Below are positions 6,495-8,189 of a DNA stretch of 8,189 nt, piece by piece (within the stretch, counting starts at the first letter, position 1; each line of letters opens with the position of its first letter). The notes under the pieces were generated by a model. It ran no database searches. It saw only the letters and a program-made list of their open reading frames with translations, and was not told where the DNA came from. The stretch spans positions 1 through 8,189 of the forward strand of contig JAGLTP010000291.1 in assembly GCA_023135215.1 (NCBI GenBank), written 5' to 3'. Origin of the DNA: Candidatus Heimdallarchaeota archaeon (GTDB taxonomy: Archaea; Asgardarchaeota; Heimdallarchaeia; Heimdallarchaeales; Heimdallarchaeaceae). Both the position numbers and the translations under genes were made by a program.

Positions 6495-6948
6495 ATTCTT
6501 CATGCTTTATGTTTTCTCCAATACTGTACAGATAAATCTTAGCGGATTTTGGTCCCATTCTTGAAAATCTCTTTCCTAGCTCTTTCTTTACAAATTTGTA
6601 ATTTTCTGATTTATCCAGATTATCTATATAATTTCGAAAAGACTCAAATTCTTCTTTTATCTTCATAAATGCCATCGCATTTACAATAACAGCCTCTATC
6701 TTTGATCTGTTTCGGATTATACTTTTGTCTAATAACAATCTTTCAATATCTTCTTCATCAAAATTACTGACTTCTTCTATATCAAAATCTTTGAACGCTT
6801 TTCTAAAAGCTAACCATTTATCTGCAATCATCTGCCAACTTAAACCTGCTTGAAATACAGCTCTGGACATATTTTCAAAATAAGCGTTGTCATTCGGAGG
6901 TTCATCATCCCTAAAGAACCAACCAGTACGAGCATTTTCTTTTGACAT
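6493..6948 (-). CDS. DNA-3-methyladenine glycosylase I-like protein, divergent and short
   Basis: A 151-residue protein with clear similarity to Tag, the helix-hairpin-helix enzyme that removes 3-methyladenine from DNA. Shared blocks: FQAGLSWQMI (32-41), the region around FRKAFKDFDIEEV (48-60), DEEDIERLL (64-72), IIRNRSKIEAVIVNA (77-91) and KKELGKRFSRMGPKSAKIYLYSIG (121-144), which matches the Tag stretch ending FMQA.G. E. coli Tag is about 187 residues. The N-terminus is shortened, and the Glu that corresponds to E. coli E38 (just before QQAGLSW) is Ala30 here. The Cys and His residues that bind the structural zinc in Tag are absent at the N-terminus, and no Cys occurs anywhere in the protein. 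It may have altered base specificity, or be a binding-only relative. ATG at 6948 has a TATA-like box about 25 bases upstream and no Shine-Dalgarno, so it is probably leaderless. Confidence 0.8.
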   Translation of the reverse strand: MSKENARTGWFFRDDEPPNDNAYFENMSRAVFQAGLSWQMIADKWLAFRKAFKDFDIEEVSNFDEEDIERLLLDKSIIRNRSKIEAVIVNAMAFMKIKEEFESFRNYIDNLDKSENYKFVKKELGKRFSRMGPKSAKIYLYSIGENIKHEE

Positions 6949-6968
6949 AAGTTTACAAGTCCATTAGT

Positions 6969-6978
6969 ATTTATTTAA
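6969..6978 (-). promoter_or_regulatory. TATA-like promoter box of the glycosylase-like gene
   Basis: The minus strand reads TAAATAAATA, centred about 25 bases before the ATG at 6948, which predicts transcription starting at the start codon. An upstream ATG (at 6963) is out of the question as a start because it meets a stop after three codons. Confidence 0.45.
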
Positions 6979-7019
6979 CTATTTGAAAGATAATAATTGG
7001 CTAATAGAGAATATGGTAA

Positions 7020-7877
7020 TTAATCGAATTCCCCACTATAATAATTGTAAAAACTCTTCTTAATCCAATTGAGATAATTATCTAAAAATCGGAGAGCATA
7101 GCTTTTTTTGGATTTAAGCTCAATAATCTCATACGCCCTTTCAATAGGTTTCAATCTTGGCAGTTCTATTTCTTCCAGACTTTTACCTTCTTCAATAGCC
7201 GAAACAAATAGTGATTTCAAAGCGTTATAAAATGAGATTTGTTCATCTAAATACTCTTGAGGATTATGAATAACTTCTCCATGTCCAGGGACAATCGCAG
7301 CAATATCCATTTTCTTAAATTTATCAAATGCTGCTATATATTCTTCTGGGTTACCTGTTCGTTTTGTTTTGTTTTGATAAAATCCCATGAAAGGAAGACC
7401 AAAATTGATTGGTTCTGTAAGAAAGAGATCTCCAGCAAAGAGGACTTTCTCACTTGGAAAATAAACTACACTAAATCCTACACTATGTCCTCCAACACGA
7501 TAAAATTCAACTCTTTGATCATTATCCTCAAGTATAAATTTCTCTTCGAATGTTTCTAATGACCATTTCTTGAAATTAATTCTCTTCGGCATATTTTCTA
7601 TACATTGCTTGCTAGCAATAAGTGTTACATCATTAAAAGCATCTCTTCCATTTCTATGATCATTGTGGGTATGAGTGAGAAACAAGTATTCTACAGGTAA
7701 CTTGAAATGGTTTTATAGCTCTTTTCGTAATTCTTTTCCTACTTCTAATGAGTCTCCACTATCAACAGCTATAGAGTAATTTTCTAATACAATTCCTCCT
7801 AAGACACAAGATCTTGTTGAATTTTGGGTGGTTGTGTCAACAACAACATGCTCGGTAAGAAGTTCCAGTTTTACCAT
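7020..7877 (-). pseudogene. Metallo-beta-lactamase-fold hydrolase interrupted by an in-frame TAA
   Basis: Reading from the ATG at 7877, 54 codons are followed by TAA (7715-7713), after which the same frame stays open to the TAA at 7022-7020. Ignoring the stop gives a 285-codon protein of normal length for this fold. Metal-binding motifs in full-length numbering: THTHNDH at 68-74 (H69, H71, D73, H74), H131 in GGHSVG, D150 in AGDLF and H199 in PGHG, so all ligands are intact after the stop. The N-terminal part (GGIVLENYSIAVDSG) is the normal opening beta-sandwich segment. Related proteins hydrolyse thioesters, lactones or other esters; the substrate is unknown. The TTG at 7685 opens a 221-codon reading frame but would drop the first strands of the fold and is not a credible start. 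Explanations: a recent nonsense mutation, a sequencing error, or readthrough. UAA is not known to be recoded for selenocysteine or pyrrolysine. Confidence 0.8.
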
Positions 7878-7903
7878 TTTCTCAGCTTTTCTTTTCTCCT
7901 CTT

Positions 7904-7913
7904 ACTTATATCT
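7904..7913 (-). promoter_or_regulatory. TATA-like promoter box of the interrupted hydrolase gene
   Basis: The minus strand reads AGATATAAGT, centred about 32 bases before the ATG at 7877. A GGAG at 7895-7898 is about 17 bases from the ATG, too far to be a normal Shine-Dalgarno and upstream of the predicted transcription start. An AT-rich alternative box lies at about 7915-7926. Confidence 0.35.
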
Positions 7914-7937
7914 CTTTTTAATTTTAGTTTATTATTA

Positions 7938-7949
7938 AAAACTAGTTTT
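7938..7949. terminator. 12-base palindrome AAAACTAGTTTT, possible terminator
   Basis: A perfect self-complementary 12-mer just after the TAG (7954-7952) of the upstream gene remnant. On the minus strand it is followed by a short T-run (TTTTTAATAATAAAC), so it could mark the end of that transcript. With no loop it is a weak RNA hairpin; a protein-binding site upstream of the hydrolase promoter is equally possible. Confidence 0.25.
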
Positions 7950-7951
7950 CT

Positions 7952-8189
7952 CTAGCTTACACTTTTGATTGCAAAATCTATTAATTCTGACCAATTTCCT
8001 TTTGTACTTTCATAATAAACATCTGGCACAGTGTGGAATTCTTCATTAGCATAACCATTTTTATCTAAACCAATTGCTGCGGATATTTCAATCACTAGTT
8101 TACTGTTTGGGCTTCAATGTTAAATCCTTTAAATCCAACCAATTATAACCTAACATTCGTTCTTTCAAAGTTATAAATGGATAGTTATC
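7952..8189 (-). pseudogene. 3' end of an unrecognised gene with two apparent frameshifts
   Basis: The 5' part lies beyond position 8189. Read on the minus strand, frame one gives NYPFITLKERMLGYNW, then the sense moves to another frame reading GFKGFNIEAQTV (from 8136), then to the third frame reading LVIEISAAIGL through FAIKSVS, ending in TAG at 7954-7952. Each join is explained by one missing base, near 8137-8138 and near 8099-8100. Joined this way the text is protein-like throughout, with one codon of unknown identity at each join, while each frame taken alone hits a stop. I do not recognise the family; the final helix-like tail (GNWSELIDFAIKSVS) suggests a soluble protein. Either the gene has decayed or single-base deletions were introduced by sequencing or assembly. 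The downstream hydrolase is also broken, which supports either reading. Confidence 0.5.

Noticed and set aside
7257..7559. 100-codon plus-strand frame opposite the hydrolase
   Set aside because: It is antisense to the metal-binding motifs of the hydrolase and has no protein-like features.
7020..7685. TTG at 7685 as the true start of a shorter hydrolase
   Set aside because: It would begin three residues before the HxHxDH motif and remove the first strands of the fold, while good family-like sequence continues upstream in the same frame to an ATG.
8094..8100. ACTAGT near the second frameshift matching the ACTAGT core at 7942-7947, as a possible attachment site pair
   Set aside because: Only about eight bases (AAACTAGT type) are shared, which is expected by chance in AT-rich DNA, and no integrase or insertion is present.

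Overview
The window is an AT-rich stretch of what looks like an archaeal genome. Most genes have a TATA-like box (TTTAAA, TTTATAA or AAATAAATA type) centred about 24-32 bases before the start codon with little or no leader, which fits archaeal leaderless transcription. The large surface protein has signal peptide, parallel beta-helix, calcium-type Asp repeats and a C-terminal membrane anchor with a Lys-rich tail, a layout common in archaea and often seen in Asgard genomes. Archaea is well supported; Asgard is an inference from style only. No stretch longer than about 130 bases lacks a gene or gene remnant.

Layout. Positions 1-6186 hold four minus-strand genes, listed in transcription order: a membrane-anchored beta-helix surface protein (6186-4267), an MFS exporter-like permease (4141-2666), a cytosolic three-domain GH3 beta-glucosidase (2605-491) and a HAD-family phosphatase cut by the window edge (448-1). 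Each has its own promoter-like box, so they need not form one operon. The permease leader carries a perfect 8-3-8 palindrome over the predicted transcription start. The only plus-strand gene is a 59-residue TRASH/YHS-type metal-binding protein (6297-6476), divergent from the surface protein, with a perfect 8-5-8 inverted repeat just before its Shine-Dalgarno. It converges on a short protein related to DNA-3-methyladenine glycosylase I (6948-6493) that lacks the family's key Glu and the usual zinc ligands.

Positions 7020-8189 look damaged or badly sequenced. A metallo-beta-lactamase-fold hydrolase (7877-7020) has an in-frame TAA at codon 55, just before its HxHxDH motif. The gene upstream of it (8189-7952, cut by the window edge) reads as one protein only if two single-base deletions about 40 bases apart are repaired.

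Working together: permease, glycosidase and phosphatase side by side could suggest sugar handling, but the permease resembles the EntS/macrolide-efflux branch of MFS rather than sugar porters, so this link is weak. The TRASH protein and its operator-like repeat suggest metal handling. I see no mobile element, CRISPR array, tRNA or rRNA. I found no convincing complete new system; the most promising leads are the divergent glycosylase-like protein, the two leader palindromes and the interrupted hydrolase.
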